Shown: in pieces, positions 33,844-42,283 of the stretch
Numbering within the stretch: the stretch's first letter is position 1
How the letters are laid out: each line of letters opens with the position of its first letter
Translations under genes and position numbers: made by a program
Assembly: GCA_031550535.1 (NCBI GenBank)
Contig: JAVBOM010000007.1
Location: forward strand, 62,001 to 126,000
DNA: 64,000 bases
Direction: 5' to 3'
Source of the DNA: Avichristensenella sp031550535
Lineage (GTDB): Bacteria > Bacillota > Clostridia > Christensenellales > Aristaeellaceae
Notes under the pieces: model-generated
What the model was told of the DNA's origin: nothing
The model's database searches: none
The model's input: the letters and a program-made list of their open reading frames with translations, nothing else

Positions 33844-36513
33844 ATGGAGTTCTATACCGAGGACGCGCAATCGGTTCTTCGGAAGGCGGGCAGCGGGCCA
33901 GACGGCCTGTCCGCGGAGGCGGCGCGGGAGCGCCTTGTAAAAGACGGACCGAACAAGCTGCGGGAGGCCGAGCGGGTCAGCCTCCTGTCCCGCTTCGTAA
34001 AGCAGCTTGCCGACCCGATGATTGTGATTCTGCTGGCGGCGGCGGCGGTGTCGGCCGTCACGGCCATCTACGCCGGGGAATCGCTCGCGGATGTCATCAT
34101 CATCCTGGCCGTGGTGCTGATTAACGCGGTGCTCGGCGTCTACCAGGAGAACAAGGCGGAGAAGGCCATCGAGGCGCTGGCCGGGATGATGGCCCCGCAG
34201 AGCAAGGTGATCCGCGAGGGTCACTTGGTGATGGTGGACAGCGTGAACCTGGTCGTGGGCGATGTGCTGGCCCTGGAGGCGGGCGACGCCGTGCCCGCGG
34301 ACGCGCGCGTGTTCGAGAGCGCGAGCCTGCAGGTGGAGGAAGCCGCGCTGACGGGCGAATCCGCGCCGGTGAGCAAGTTCATTGACGCGCTGGGCGCGGG
34401 GGAGCACGATAGCCATGACGGCCACGACGTACCCTTAGGCGACCGCAAGAACATGGTCTACATGGGCGGCACGGTGGTCTACGGGCGTGGCCGCGCCGTG
34501 GTAACCGCCACCGGCATGCAGACCGAGATGGGCAAGATCGCCGGGGCGCTGGCCGAGGCGAAGGAGCAGCAGACGCCCCTGCAGCGCAAGCTCGCGCAGC
34601 TCAGCAAAATTCTCAGCTTCGTGGTGCTGGGCATCTGCGCGTTCATTTTCGCTTTCACGCTCGTCCGCACGGGCAACTTCTCCGGCGACGCGATCCTGGA
34701 AACGTTCATGGTTGCGGTAAGCCTCGCTGTGGCGGCCATCCCGGAAGGGCTGGCGGCGGTGGTGACCATCGTGCTGTCCATCGGCGTGACGAAGATGTCC
34801 AGGCGGAACGCCGTGATCCGGCGGCTCACCGCCGTGGAGACGCTCGGCTGCGCGCAGATCATCTGCTCGGACAAGACGGGCACGCTGACCCAGAACAAAA
34901 TGACCGTGGTGGAGCACTGGGGCGAGGACGAGGGGCGGCTGGCGCGGGCGCTGGCGCTGTGCACGGACGCTGAATGGGACGGCAAGGAGGCCGTGGGCGA
35001 GCCGACCGAGGCCGCGCTGGTGACATACGCCGCGAAGCTCAACATGCCCAAGGGCGCGCTGGAGGCCGAAGCGCCGCGCGTCGGGGAAGCGCCGTTTGAC
35101 TCCATGCGCAAGATGATGACGACGCTCCACCGGGAGAAGGACGGCGGGATCGTCCAATGCACGAAGGGCGCGCCGGACGAGGTGCTCGCGCGGTGCGACG
35201 CGCTGCTGGAAAACGGGCAGGCGGTGCCGATGACGGACGAGCGCCGCGCGCGCGTGCTCGCCGCGAACAAGGCGATGGCCGACCGGGCGCTGCGTGTGCT
35301 CGCGGCGGCGACAAAGGTACACGCGGACCTGCCGGGCGATACGTCGCCCGAGACGCTGGAAACGGGCCTCACGTTCGTCGGCATGGCCGGGATGATCGAC
35401 CCGGTGCGGCCAGAGGTGAAGGCGGCCATTGAGGAATGCGGCCGCGCGGGCATCCGGCCCATCATGATCACCGGCGACCACAAGGACACGGCGGTCGCCA
35501 TCGGCAGGGAGCTGGGGATGATCCGGGACGCGTCCGAGGCGATCACCGGCGCGGAGCTGGGCCGGATGGGCGACGAGGAGTTTGCCCGGCGCATCGGGGA
35601 GTTCTCCGTCTACGCGCGCGTGCAGCCGGAGCACAAGGTGCGGATTGTGGAGGGCTGGCAGACGAAGGGCAAGATCGTGGCCATGACCGGCGACGGCGTG
35701 AACGACGCGCCGTCCATCAAGCGCGCGGACATCGGCGTGGGCATGGGCATCACGGGCACGGACGTGACGAAAAACGTCGCGGACATGGTGCTCGCGGACG
35801 ATAACTTCGCCACGATCGTCAAGGCTGTGGAGGAAGGCCGCCGCATTTACGACAACATACGGAAGGCCATCCAGTACCTGCTGGCGTCGAACCTCAGCGA
35901 GGTGCTTTCGATTTTCACCGCGACGCTGCTCGGCTTCACGATCCTGAAACCCGTGCACATCCTCTGGATCAACCTGATTACGGACACATTCCCCGCGCTG
36001 GCGCTGGGCATGGAGCCCGCCGAACGGGACCTGATGAGCCGCCCGCCGCGCGACCCCGGCGAGGGGATTTTCGCGGGCGGACTGGGCTTTGGCGTGGCGT
36101 ACCAGGGCGTGCTGGTGACGATTGTGACGCTGGCGGCGTACTTCATCGGGCACTACATGGAAGCCGGTGTATGGGAAATCGCGGCCAGCGCGGACGGCAT
36201 CACCATGGCGTTCCTCACGCTGTCGATGGCGGAGGTGTTCCACGGGTACAATATGCGCTCGCAGACCGGGTCGCTGTTCACGATGAAATCGCACAACAAG
36301 TCGCTGTGGCTGGCGATGGCCGCGTCATTCCTGCTGACGGCGGGCGTGGTCTTCGTACCGCCGCTGGCGCGCGCGTTCTCGTTCGAGCCGATCTCCGTGG
36401 CGGAATACCTGGTCGCCATGGCGCTGGCGCTGACGGTGATCCCGGTGGTGGAACTGGTGAAGGCGGCGCAGCGGGCTTCGATGAGGCGGAAGGAAGGGGC
36501 CGCGCGGCGGTAA
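33844..36513 (+). CDS. Calcium-type P-type ATPase
   Basis: Cation pump of 889 residues of the P2 (SERCA/PMCA-like) class, exporting Ca2+ or a similar ion with ATP. M4 carries VAAIPEGLAAVVT. The phosphorylated Asp is in SDKTGTLTQNK (about 343). TGDGVNDAPS is at about 616-625. M5 has LASNLSEVLS and M6 NLITDTFPALALGMEP, matching the Asn, Glu, Asn, Thr and Asp ion ligands of SERCA-type pumps. Ten helices, length normal. The start follows CAGGAGGGAACAAGCGGC. It is monocistronic with a terminator at 36528. Confidence 0.93.
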   Translation: MEFYTEDAQSVLRKAGSGPDGLSAEAARERLVKDGPNKLREAERVSLLSRFVKQLADPMIVILLAAAAVSAVTAIYAGESLADVIIILAVVLINAVLGVYQENKAEKAIEALAGMMAPQSKVIREGHLVMVDSVNLVVGDVLALEAGDAVPADARVFESASLQVEEAALTGESAPVSKFIDALGAGEHDSHDGHDVPLGDRKNMVYMGGTVVYGRGRAVVTATGMQTEMGKIAGALAEAKEQQTPLQRKLAQLSKILSFVVLGICAFIFAFTLVRTGNFSGDAILETFMVAVSLAVAAIPEGLAAVVTIVLSIGVTKMSRRNAVIRRLTAVETLGCAQIICSDKTGTLTQNKMTVVEHWGEDEGRLARALALCTDAEWDGKEAVGEPTEAALVTYAAKLNMPKGALEAEAPRVGEAPFDSMRKMMTTLHREKDGGIVQCTKGAPDEVLARCDALLENGQAVPMTDERRARVLAANKAMADRALRVLAAATKVHADLPGDTSPETLETGLTFVGMAGMIDPVRPEVKAAIEECGRAGIRPIMITGDHKDTAVAIGRELGMIRDASEAITGAELGRMGDEEFARRIGEFSVYARVQPEHKVRIVEGWQTKGKIVAMTGDGVNDAPSIKRADIGVGMGITGTDVTKNVADMVLADDNFATIVKAVEEGRRIYDNIRKAIQYLLASNLSEVLSIFTATLLGFTILKPVHILWINLITDTFPALALGMEPAERDLMSRPPRDPGEGIFAGGLGFGVAYQGVLVTIVTLAAYFIGHYMEAGVWEIAASADGITMAFLTLSMAEVFHGYNMRSQTGSLFTMKSHNKSLWLAMAASFLLTAGVVFVPPLARAFSFEPISVAEYLVAMALALTVIPVVELVKAAQRASMRRKEGAARR

Positions 36514-36527
36514 GGGCTGGTGCGAAA

Positions 36528-36555
36528 AGAGGATTCCGCCAGGAGTCCTCTTTTT
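36528..36555 (+). terminator. Terminator resembling repeat hairpin 2
   Basis: GAGGATTCC, GCCA, GGAGTCCTC, TTTTT. The stem is nearly identical to hairpin 2 of the dispersed repeat, suggesting a repeat half reused as a terminator. Confidence 0.8.
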
Positions 36556-36567
36556 GCGTCCCGGGAC

Positions 36568-36620
36568 GGCGGCGCTGATTTGAAAAATCGGGCGCCATAA
36601 AAGGATTCCGCAAGGAATCC
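36568..36620 (+). repeat. Double-hairpin repeat copy
   Basis: Full 53-bp consensus copy with GCAA loop, 12 bp after the terminator. Confidence 0.92.
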
Positions 36621-36716
36621 TTACTTTCTGTGCAAATTGCACGCCCCTGCCGCTTGCGGCTGTGCTACAATCGGCGGCATAAGAGCCAACAGGCATTTGA
36701 AAAGGAGGCGTCCCCA

Positions 36717-37262
36717 ATGAAAAAGGTTCTTTCCCTGGCGCTGATTCTGGCCCTTTCGCTGGCGCTGTTGCCGATACCCTTCGCAAGCGCCGACAAGACC
36801 CTGCCAGTCACCTATGACACGTGGAAGGCGCGCTTCGCGGAGGCGCTGCCGCTGTTCGGGTATGAGGGGGAGATCACCTTAATCGACACGAAGACCTCGA
36901 TCCAGGGCGTGGACATCTATAAGGGGCCCGACTCCAGCCCAATCCCGTTCACCCTGCGCGTCTTTGTTGAATCGGGGAGCCAGAAGGTGTTCTTTGCCAA
37001 TGCGGAGGTGGAGAAGTTCCTCACCCTGGAGGAAGACGTCCGGGCGGAGCGGCTGGAAACGATGGACAAGCTGTTGCTGGCCATGCTGTACGCCAGCAAC
37101 GAGGCGTTCACCGAGGAGAACGCGCGCGAAGGCTTTGCGGTATGCGATTTCGCGGCCAGCATCGACCGCCAGAAGAAGGTAAAGGAGGTCAAATACGAGA
37201 AAATCCCGTGCACGCTGCGGCTGGACGGCTCGCTGCAGTATTCTGTTGGGGGGAATAAGTAG
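36717..37262 (+). CDS. Exported protein, unknown function
   Basis: Protein of 181 residues with a typical signal peptide (MKKVLSLALILALSLALLPI, cleavage near FASA-DK). The mature part is a compact domain without recognised motifs; VDIYKGPDSSPIPFTLRVFV and VFFANAEVEKFLT suggest alternating strands. The start is supported by AAGGAGGCGTCCCCA. A TACAAT box with extended TG (36663-36671) is a likely promoter. It ends in a shared terminator facing the DUF4261 gene. Confidence 0.7.
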   Translation: MKKVLSLALILALSLALLPIPFASADKTLPVTYDTWKARFAEALPLFGYEGEITLIDTKTSIQGVDIYKGPDSSPIPFTLRVFVESGSQKVFFANAEVEKFLTLEEDVRAERLETMDKLLLAMLYASNEAFTEENAREGFAVCDFAASIDRQKKVKEVKYEKIPCTLRLDGSLQYSVGGNK

Positions 37263-37308
37263 GATGTAGCGGCTACGAAGCCATCATCCGCTGAACATGA
37301 TAAATCAA

Positions 37309-37345
37309 GGCCCTGCACGGTTTGCGTACACCGGCAGGGCCCTTT
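37309..37345. terminator. Bidirectional terminator
   Basis: GGCCCTGC...CGG, loop TTTGCGTACA, CCG...GCAGGGCC then CTTT. Between convergent genes. Confidence 0.75.
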
Positions 37346-37352
37346 CCGCGGT

Positions 37353-38201
37353 TCAAAACCCGATCTTCAGCGTGTTGCCCTCCACAGCAACGCCCTCCGA
37401 CTCGATGATGGACAACTTTTGCTCGGCGGTATAGCCGATGGTCTGACCGGGCAGCAGCAGCGCGTCGTATTCCAGCACGTATGCGGCGATGTCGTACAGC
37501 ATGTCCAGCACCGCCTGCGCGCCTTGCGCGCTGTTCAGCACCTCCATATCCATTTTGCCAAAGCGAGAAAGGCCGTAGGTGTAGCCGCAGTAAGTTTTTC
37601 CGCCATCGTTCGTGTACACGCTGAAGAAAACAATATCGTCCAGGGGAATGCCGCCGGTTTCCGCCGCTTCCTTGGCAACATCGACATAAAAACCCGGTTC
37701 CAGCACGGTTCCGAGCGTATAAATGCCAGTGGCGGCGGGCTGCTCAAGGCAAGCGGCGCATAGCTTCACATGGAGCGAGGCTGTGTCCAGCGCCGATGCG
37801 CCGCCCCCAAGCACGCCCACGATCAGGTGGGCCTTGTGCGCTTCCGCGACGGGCACGGCATCGGCCCAGAAAAGGTTGGTGTGGGCACACTCTGCCGCCT
37901 CGCCGTTCGGGACGGGTGACGGCATGAGGCCGATAAAGACGGTCCAGCCGTCCACCGTCGCAACCAAGGTGCCCGCGCCTGTATCGACGCTTCCATCAGG
38001 AATATCGATGCCCCAGTCCTCGCGCAGGTTTCGCGCGATTTCGTTCAGATCGGCTTCGGCGCTATCCAGCAGAACGAAGCTGACGAACTGGCCCCCGTCC
38101 GCCGCGTCTTCCGTGCCCGCGAAGGCCGGGGAAGCGCACAGCGCGAGCACAAGCATCAGCAAAAGCGTCCTTTTGATCCGTCCAAACGGCAGACTGTGCA
38201 T
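37353..38201 (-). CDS. DUF4261 protein with signal peptide
   Basis: Protein of 282 residues. After an exported N-terminus (RIKRTLLLMLVLALCASPAFAG) it follows the DUF4261 pattern: FVLLDSAEADLNEIARNLREDWGIDIPD, VDGWTVFIGLMPSPVPNGEAA, AHLIVGVLGGGAS, and EPGFYVDVAKEAA. DUF4261 proteins are normally cytoplasmic and of unknown function, so the added signal peptide is notable. The start at 38201 follows AGGGGGCGTCAAT. It lies 12 bp from the oxidoreductase gene upstream and may be co-transcribed. Confidence 0.78.
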   Translation of the reverse strand: MHSLPFGRIKRTLLLMLVLALCASPAFAGTEDAADGGQFVSFVLLDSAEADLNEIARNLREDWGIDIPDGSVDTGAGTLVATVDGWTVFIGLMPSPVPNGEAAECAHTNLFWADAVPVAEAHKAHLIVGVLGGGASALDTASLHVKLCAACLEQPAATGIYTLGTVLEPGFYVDVAKEAAETGGIPLDDIVFFSVYTNDGGKTYCGYTYGLSRFGKMDMEVLNSAQGAQAVLDMLYDIAAYVLEYDALLLPGQTIGYTAEQKLSIIESEGVAVEGNTLKIGF

Positions 38202-38213
38202 ATTGACGCCCCC

Positions 38214-39515
38214 TTACCGCAGCTCCTTCCCATACGCCCGCGCCTTGCCGATATCCCCCAGCAAAATCACGCCGCAAAGCCGCCCATCCGCGTAGTACCG
38301 CTTATCCAGCGTGGCCTTCGCGTCGTCGCGCGCGGTTTCCGCCGTGTACGCCTTGGCGGGGTCTGTGCCCACGTCTCCGTCGGCGTACAGGCGGGTGCCC
38401 ATGCCCATGAACGTGACGGCCTGGGAAACCGGCTGGTAACGCAGCGCGTCCCCGGCGGCGTTCGCGCCCGCCACGCGGCCCATCTCCGTGGCCACGGGCC
38501 AGAGCGCGGCGTTCACGCCGTCGAACTCCGCGCAATCGCCGCACGCGTACACATCGGGCAAGTTTGTCTCCATCGTCGCGTTCACGCGGACGGCCCGGCC
38601 TGTGTCCGCGCCCGCCGCCTGCGCGATGGCCGCATTCGCCCGGACGCCGCTGGACACGATGACCAGATCGGCTTCGATCGTCCGGCCATCCTTCAGGCGA
38701 ACGCCGGTCACATGCGCATCGCCCACAATCGCCTCGCTCTCCACGCCGGAGAGAATCGAGACGCCCTGCGCCTCGCAGATCGCCGTGAGCATGCCCGCCG
38801 CCTCGACGTCAAGCTGGCGCGCCATCAGCCGGCCAGACCGCTCCAGCACCGTGACGGCGCAGCCCGCGCGCCGGAGACCCCAGGCGGCTTCCAGCCCCAG
38901 CACGCCGCCACCGATCACCACGGCACGCTTCGCGCCGCCCGAAAGCAGCGCGCTCACCTTCTCCACATCCGCGATGGATCGAATGGCGACGACCCCTGGC
39001 AAGTCCACGCCGGGCATCGGCGGGATGAAGCACGCCGCGCCGAGCGCGTAGACACACTTGCCGTACCGGAGCCGCGCGCCGCCGTCCAGCGCAATTTCAT
39101 GCGCCGAGGGGTCCAGCGCCGTAACCTGACGGCCGGTCAGCAACAGGATGTTCCGCGCCTCGTACCAGGCGGCGTTGTGGATGGAAAGATCACCCGGCGC
39201 GCCGCCGAGCACCTTGGTGAGCATCGGGCGGCGGTACGGCGGTACGGCTTCGTCGGTGACGAGGACGATGGAGCAGGTCGCGTTCCGCTCGCGGATGGCC
39301 TCGGCGGCGCTCAGCCCGGCGGTGCCGCCGCCAAGGACAAGGAACGTCTCGTCCGTGTCGCGGCGGAAAGGGGCGGGGGATGAGGATTCCGGCGTGCCAT
39401 CGGCCGCCGGCGGGGCGGGTACGAACTGGTCCGGCCCCGCACCGCACACGGGGCATATCTCCGCGCCGGCCTCGAACACCGCGCCGCAGACCAAGCATTT
39501 GACCATGGATTTCAT
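38214..39515 (-). CDS. Rubredoxin-domain FAD-dependent NADH oxidoreductase
   Basis: Protein of 433 residues. An N-terminal rubredoxin-like metal site (CLVCGAVFEAGAEICPVCG, residues 7-25) is fused to a class I pyridine-nucleotide disulfide-type reductase: FAD motif FLVLGGGTAGLSAAEAI, NADH motif AVVIGGGVLGLEAAWGL, and VYACGDCAEFDG near the C-terminus. This resembles NADH:rubredoxin reductases that supply flavodiiron proteins such as FprA (32330-33523); the functional link is inference. The start has AGGAGGAAACACG. Confidence 0.88.
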   Translation of the reverse strand: MKSMVKCLVCGAVFEAGAEICPVCGAGPDQFVPAPPAADGTPESSSPAPFRRDTDETFLVLGGGTAGLSAAEAIRERNATCSIVLVTDEAVPPYRRPMLTKVLGGAPGDLSIHNAAWYEARNILLLTGRQVTALDPSAHEIALDGGARLRYGKCVYALGAACFIPPMPGVDLPGVVAIRSIADVEKVSALLSGGAKRAVVIGGGVLGLEAAWGLRRAGCAVTVLERSGRLMARQLDVEAAGMLTAICEAQGVSILSGVESEAIVGDAHVTGVRLKDGRTIEADLVIVSSGVRANAAIAQAAGADTGRAVRVNATMETNLPDVYACGDCAEFDGVNAALWPVATEMGRVAGANAAGDALRYQPVSQAVTFMGMGTRLYADGDVGTDPAKAYTAETARDDAKATLDKRYYADGRLCGVILLGDIGKARAYGKELR

Positions 39516-39616
39516 CGTGTTTCCTCCTCTTAAAAGGCAATATAGAGTACATCGCGAAAGCTCATGTTTTCATCCAGTATACCATAAGGCATACAAAAAG
39601 ATAGCGAAAGATCAGA

Positions 39617-39770
39617 GCATTTCTCTCGAACATAGCGCACGTCTTTGCCGGTCTTTTGCCGTCTCGCGCTGTCTCGTCCACGCTGGCGCTGCTGTGCCTC
39701 GTTCCCTTGACTTTACGAGACGATAAAATCTTTCGCAAAACCATACGGTGTGTTTTCGGGAATTGCTCTA
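39617..39770. repeat. Long imperfect hairpin element, copy 2
   Basis: Second copy of the 154-bp element (see 31552-31705), same orientation, about 80 percent alike by eye. Ends AGAGCATTTCTCTCGAAC and, reversed, AGAGCAATTCCCGAAAAC form the terminal inverted repeat. It accounts for much of the gene-free 39516-39994. Confidence 0.75.
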
Positions 39771-39887
39771 GGCGCCACCGCGCCGTGCCTCGCGGATGCC
39801 ATAGCGGCGCCAAATGTGAAAATGCTCCACATTATTCCTGTTAATATACACATCCTTCCACAACGGTTTCACAGACAATGGCAGACA

Positions 39888-39915
39888 TTGACAAACTTTT
39901 CCCTCACAATATGAC
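39888..39915 (+). promoter_or_regulatory. Promoter of the DUF3048 cluster
   Basis: TTGACA (39888-39893), 16-bp spacer, TATGAC (39910-39915), about 80 bp before the first gene. Confidence 0.6.
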
Positions 39916-39994
39916 TGAACGTGCTTCCTGGCAATTGCCTGGGGAACCGCATGGTGTCCTTGGATATCAAACAGTTGAAGGGGGATTGAAAAAA

Positions 39995-41104
39995 ATGAAA
40001 CGGAAGACCACGACGCACAAGGCTGTGAACAACCGCGGGGCCGCGCTGTGCCTGGCGTTGCTGCTCGCGCTGACGCCGGTGGGCGCGCTTGCCGCCACGA
40101 CCGCGCTCTCCCCGACGACCGGGCTGCCGACGGATAAGCCGTACCGGCCCGTATTGGTGAACGTATCCAATAGCAAGGAGGCCCGCCCCGCCTGGAATCT
40201 CTCGGAGGCGGATATCGTGTACGAGGCCGTCATCTGGGGCCCGGGTCACACGCGGTATCTTGCCCTGTACAACGACCAGCACCCCGAATATGTCGGCTCC
40301 ATCCGCGGGCTGCGCGTCTATCAGGCGGAGATCCGGCAGGGGTGGGACTGCCCCCTCGCGCATCGCGGCGGCCAGCAGGAGGAGGGGACGAACATCTATG
40401 ACTACTACGCGGAGCATAAGGTGGACCCGGCATTCGCCATTGACGACATATACAAGGGCGCAAGACCGACGGGACAGTCATCGAATATACAAGGCCTGTT
40501 CACCCGCCTGAACGAGCGCGTCTCCCCGCACAACGCGGTGGTGAACGTGGCGAAGTATGTGGAGGAATACTGGCCGAAGGCCGAGGACGGCACGCCCTAC
40601 GAGCCGCGCCTGCCGGGCTTTGCGTTCTCCGACACGCCCACGAAGGGCGACGCGGACGCCACGACCGTGGAGCTCCAGTACGATGTCGCGTTCCCCGGAA
40701 AAGGGGTGTACAACCCAAGGTACACGTTCAACGAGGGGGAGCGCGTGTACGAGCGGTGGTATGACGGGGTGGAGCACATCGACGCCACGACGGGCAAGCG
40801 CCTGGTCGCCAGCAACGTGATCGTGATGGTGTGCCCGCTGTCGTACTACGAGGACGCCGCGTCGCGGCCCATCATGGAGACCGTGGGCAAGGGATCGATG
40901 GACGCGTTCATCGACGGGCGGCACATCGCCGGCACGTGGGAGCGGCTAGCGGCGGACGACCAGACGAAATTCCTGGACGAGCAGGGCGAGCCCATTGTGC
41001 TGCTGCCGGGCAAGACGTTCATCCAGGTGATTCCGCCGAACGTGACGCTGGACATGGAAGGCATTGAGGGCGGAACGTACCGGTACGGGCCGCAGGCGCA
41101 ATAA
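39995..41104 (+). CDS. Exported DUF3048 protein 1
   Basis: Protein of 369 residues: signal peptide (GAALCLALLLALTPVGALA) and one DUF3048 (YerB-like) domain. Family marks: LSPTTGLPTDKPYRPVLVNV, WNLSEADIVYEAV, RGLRVYQAEIRQGWDCPLAHRGG and VLLPGKTFIQVIPP. DUF3048 proteins are extracellular or lipoprotein and of unknown function. The start at 39995 follows AAGGGGGATTGAAAAAA; a longer frame reaches 39878 but overlaps the promoter. It is the first of three consecutive paralogues. Confidence 0.85.
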   Translation: MKRKTTTHKAVNNRGAALCLALLLALTPVGALAATTALSPTTGLPTDKPYRPVLVNVSNSKEARPAWNLSEADIVYEAVIWGPGHTRYLALYNDQHPEYVGSIRGLRVYQAEIRQGWDCPLAHRGGQQEEGTNIYDYYAEHKVDPAFAIDDIYKGARPTGQSSNIQGLFTRLNERVSPHNAVVNVAKYVEEYWPKAEDGTPYEPRLPGFAFSDTPTKGDADATTVELQYDVAFPGKGVYNPRYTFNEGERVYERWYDGVEHIDATTGKRLVASNVIVMVCPLSYYEDAASRPIMETVGKGSMDAFIDGRHIAGTWERLAADDQTKFLDEQGEPIVLLPGKTFIQVIPPNVTLDMEGIEGGTYRYGPQAQ

Positions 41105-41144
41105 CGGAGCGTTTCACGCTCCACAGACGAGGAGGTCTGCATGC

Positions 41145-42233
41145 ATGCGTAATCAAAGGAAAGCTCGTGTCATTGCCTGCGCGATGGCGCTCCTGACCGC
41201 AATGGCCCCGCTATCCGCCCTGGCGGAAGGGACCGCCACGACCGTGCTCTCCCCAACGACCGGCCTGCCGACGGATAAGCCCTACCGGCCCGTACTGGCG
41301 AACGTGGCGAATCGGGAAGACGGACGCCCCGCCTGGAACCTCTCGGAGGCGGACATCGTGTATGAATCCATCATCTGGGGGCCGGGCTACACGCGCTATC
41401 TGGCGCTGTACAACGATCATCACCCCGAATATGTCGGTTCCATGCGCGGGCTGCGCGCCTATCAGGCGGAGATGCGCGAGGCGTGGGACTGCCCGCTGGT
41501 GCACCGCGGCGGCCAGAGCACGGAGGGGACGAGCGTCTACATGTACTACAAGACGCACAGTGTGGACGACACCTTTGCCATCGATCCGATGTTTTCAAAC
41601 GAGGGACAGCGCCAGACGGGCACGTTCAGCGATGTTTTCTCCACCCGCAAGGAAAGTTCACACCCCTTCAACCACGTGGCGAACATTGCGCGGGTGGTGG
41701 AAGCGCACTGGCCCGCGAACGAGGACGGCACGCCCTACGAGCCTCGTCTGCCGGGCCTGCGGTTCTCCGATACGCCCTCGCGGGGCGACGCCGACGCCTT
41801 GGCGGTGGAGATTCAGTACGGGGTTGTTGGCACGGAGACATACGACAACCCCAGGTTCACGTTCAACAAGGAAGAGCGCGTCTATGAGCGTTGGTACAAT
41901 GACGCGCCATACACGGACGCGGCGTCCGGCAAGCGCCTTGCCGCCAGCAACGTGATTGTGCAGGTGTGCGAGGTCGCGTATTTCCAGGATAACCCCGCCC
42001 GCGCGGTGGTGGATACCATTGGCGAAGGGCCATTCGACGCGTTCATCGACGGGCGGCACATCAGTGGCACGTGGCACCGGATACAGCCGGACAAGCAGAC
42101 GGAATACCTGGACGAGAACGGCGAACCGCTGGTGCTGCTGCCCGGCAAGACGTTCATTCAGATCATTCCGCCGGATCTGGCGCTGGATGAGAGGACGGCT
42201 AAGGATGGCACATACCGCTTCAAACGGAAATGA
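41145..42233 (+). CDS. Exported DUF3048 protein 2
   Basis: Protein of 362 residues, a close paralogue of the previous one: same signal peptide type and LSPTTGLPTDKPYRPVLANV, WNLSEADIVYESIIWGPGYT and LLPGKTFIQIIPPD. It lacks a lipobox and is presumably secreted. GAGGAGGTCTGCATGC precedes the ATG at 41145; the ATG four bases earlier is out of frame. It lies 40 bp after gene 1, in the same operon. Confidence 0.85.
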   Translation: MRNQRKARVIACAMALLTAMAPLSALAEGTATTVLSPTTGLPTDKPYRPVLANVANREDGRPAWNLSEADIVYESIIWGPGYTRYLALYNDHHPEYVGSMRGLRAYQAEMREAWDCPLVHRGGQSTEGTSVYMYYKTHSVDDTFAIDPMFSNEGQRQTGTFSDVFSTRKESSHPFNHVANIARVVEAHWPANEDGTPYEPRLPGLRFSDTPSRGDADALAVEIQYGVVGTETYDNPRFTFNKEERVYERWYNDAPYTDAASGKRLAASNVIVQVCEVAYFQDNPARAVVDTIGEGPFDAFIDGRHISGTWHRIQPDKQTEYLDENGEPLVLLPGKTFIQIIPPDLALDERTAKDGTYRFKRK

Positions 42234-42283
42234 GCGTGGCGAGGCGCTACGAATATTTACCAGACAGAAGGAGGCCCCGAATC

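Noticed and set aside
36637..36671. TTGCAC with TACAAT as a normal promoter for the exported protein at 36717
   Set aside because: The spacer is 23 bp, too long. Only the extended -10 box is retained as a candidate.
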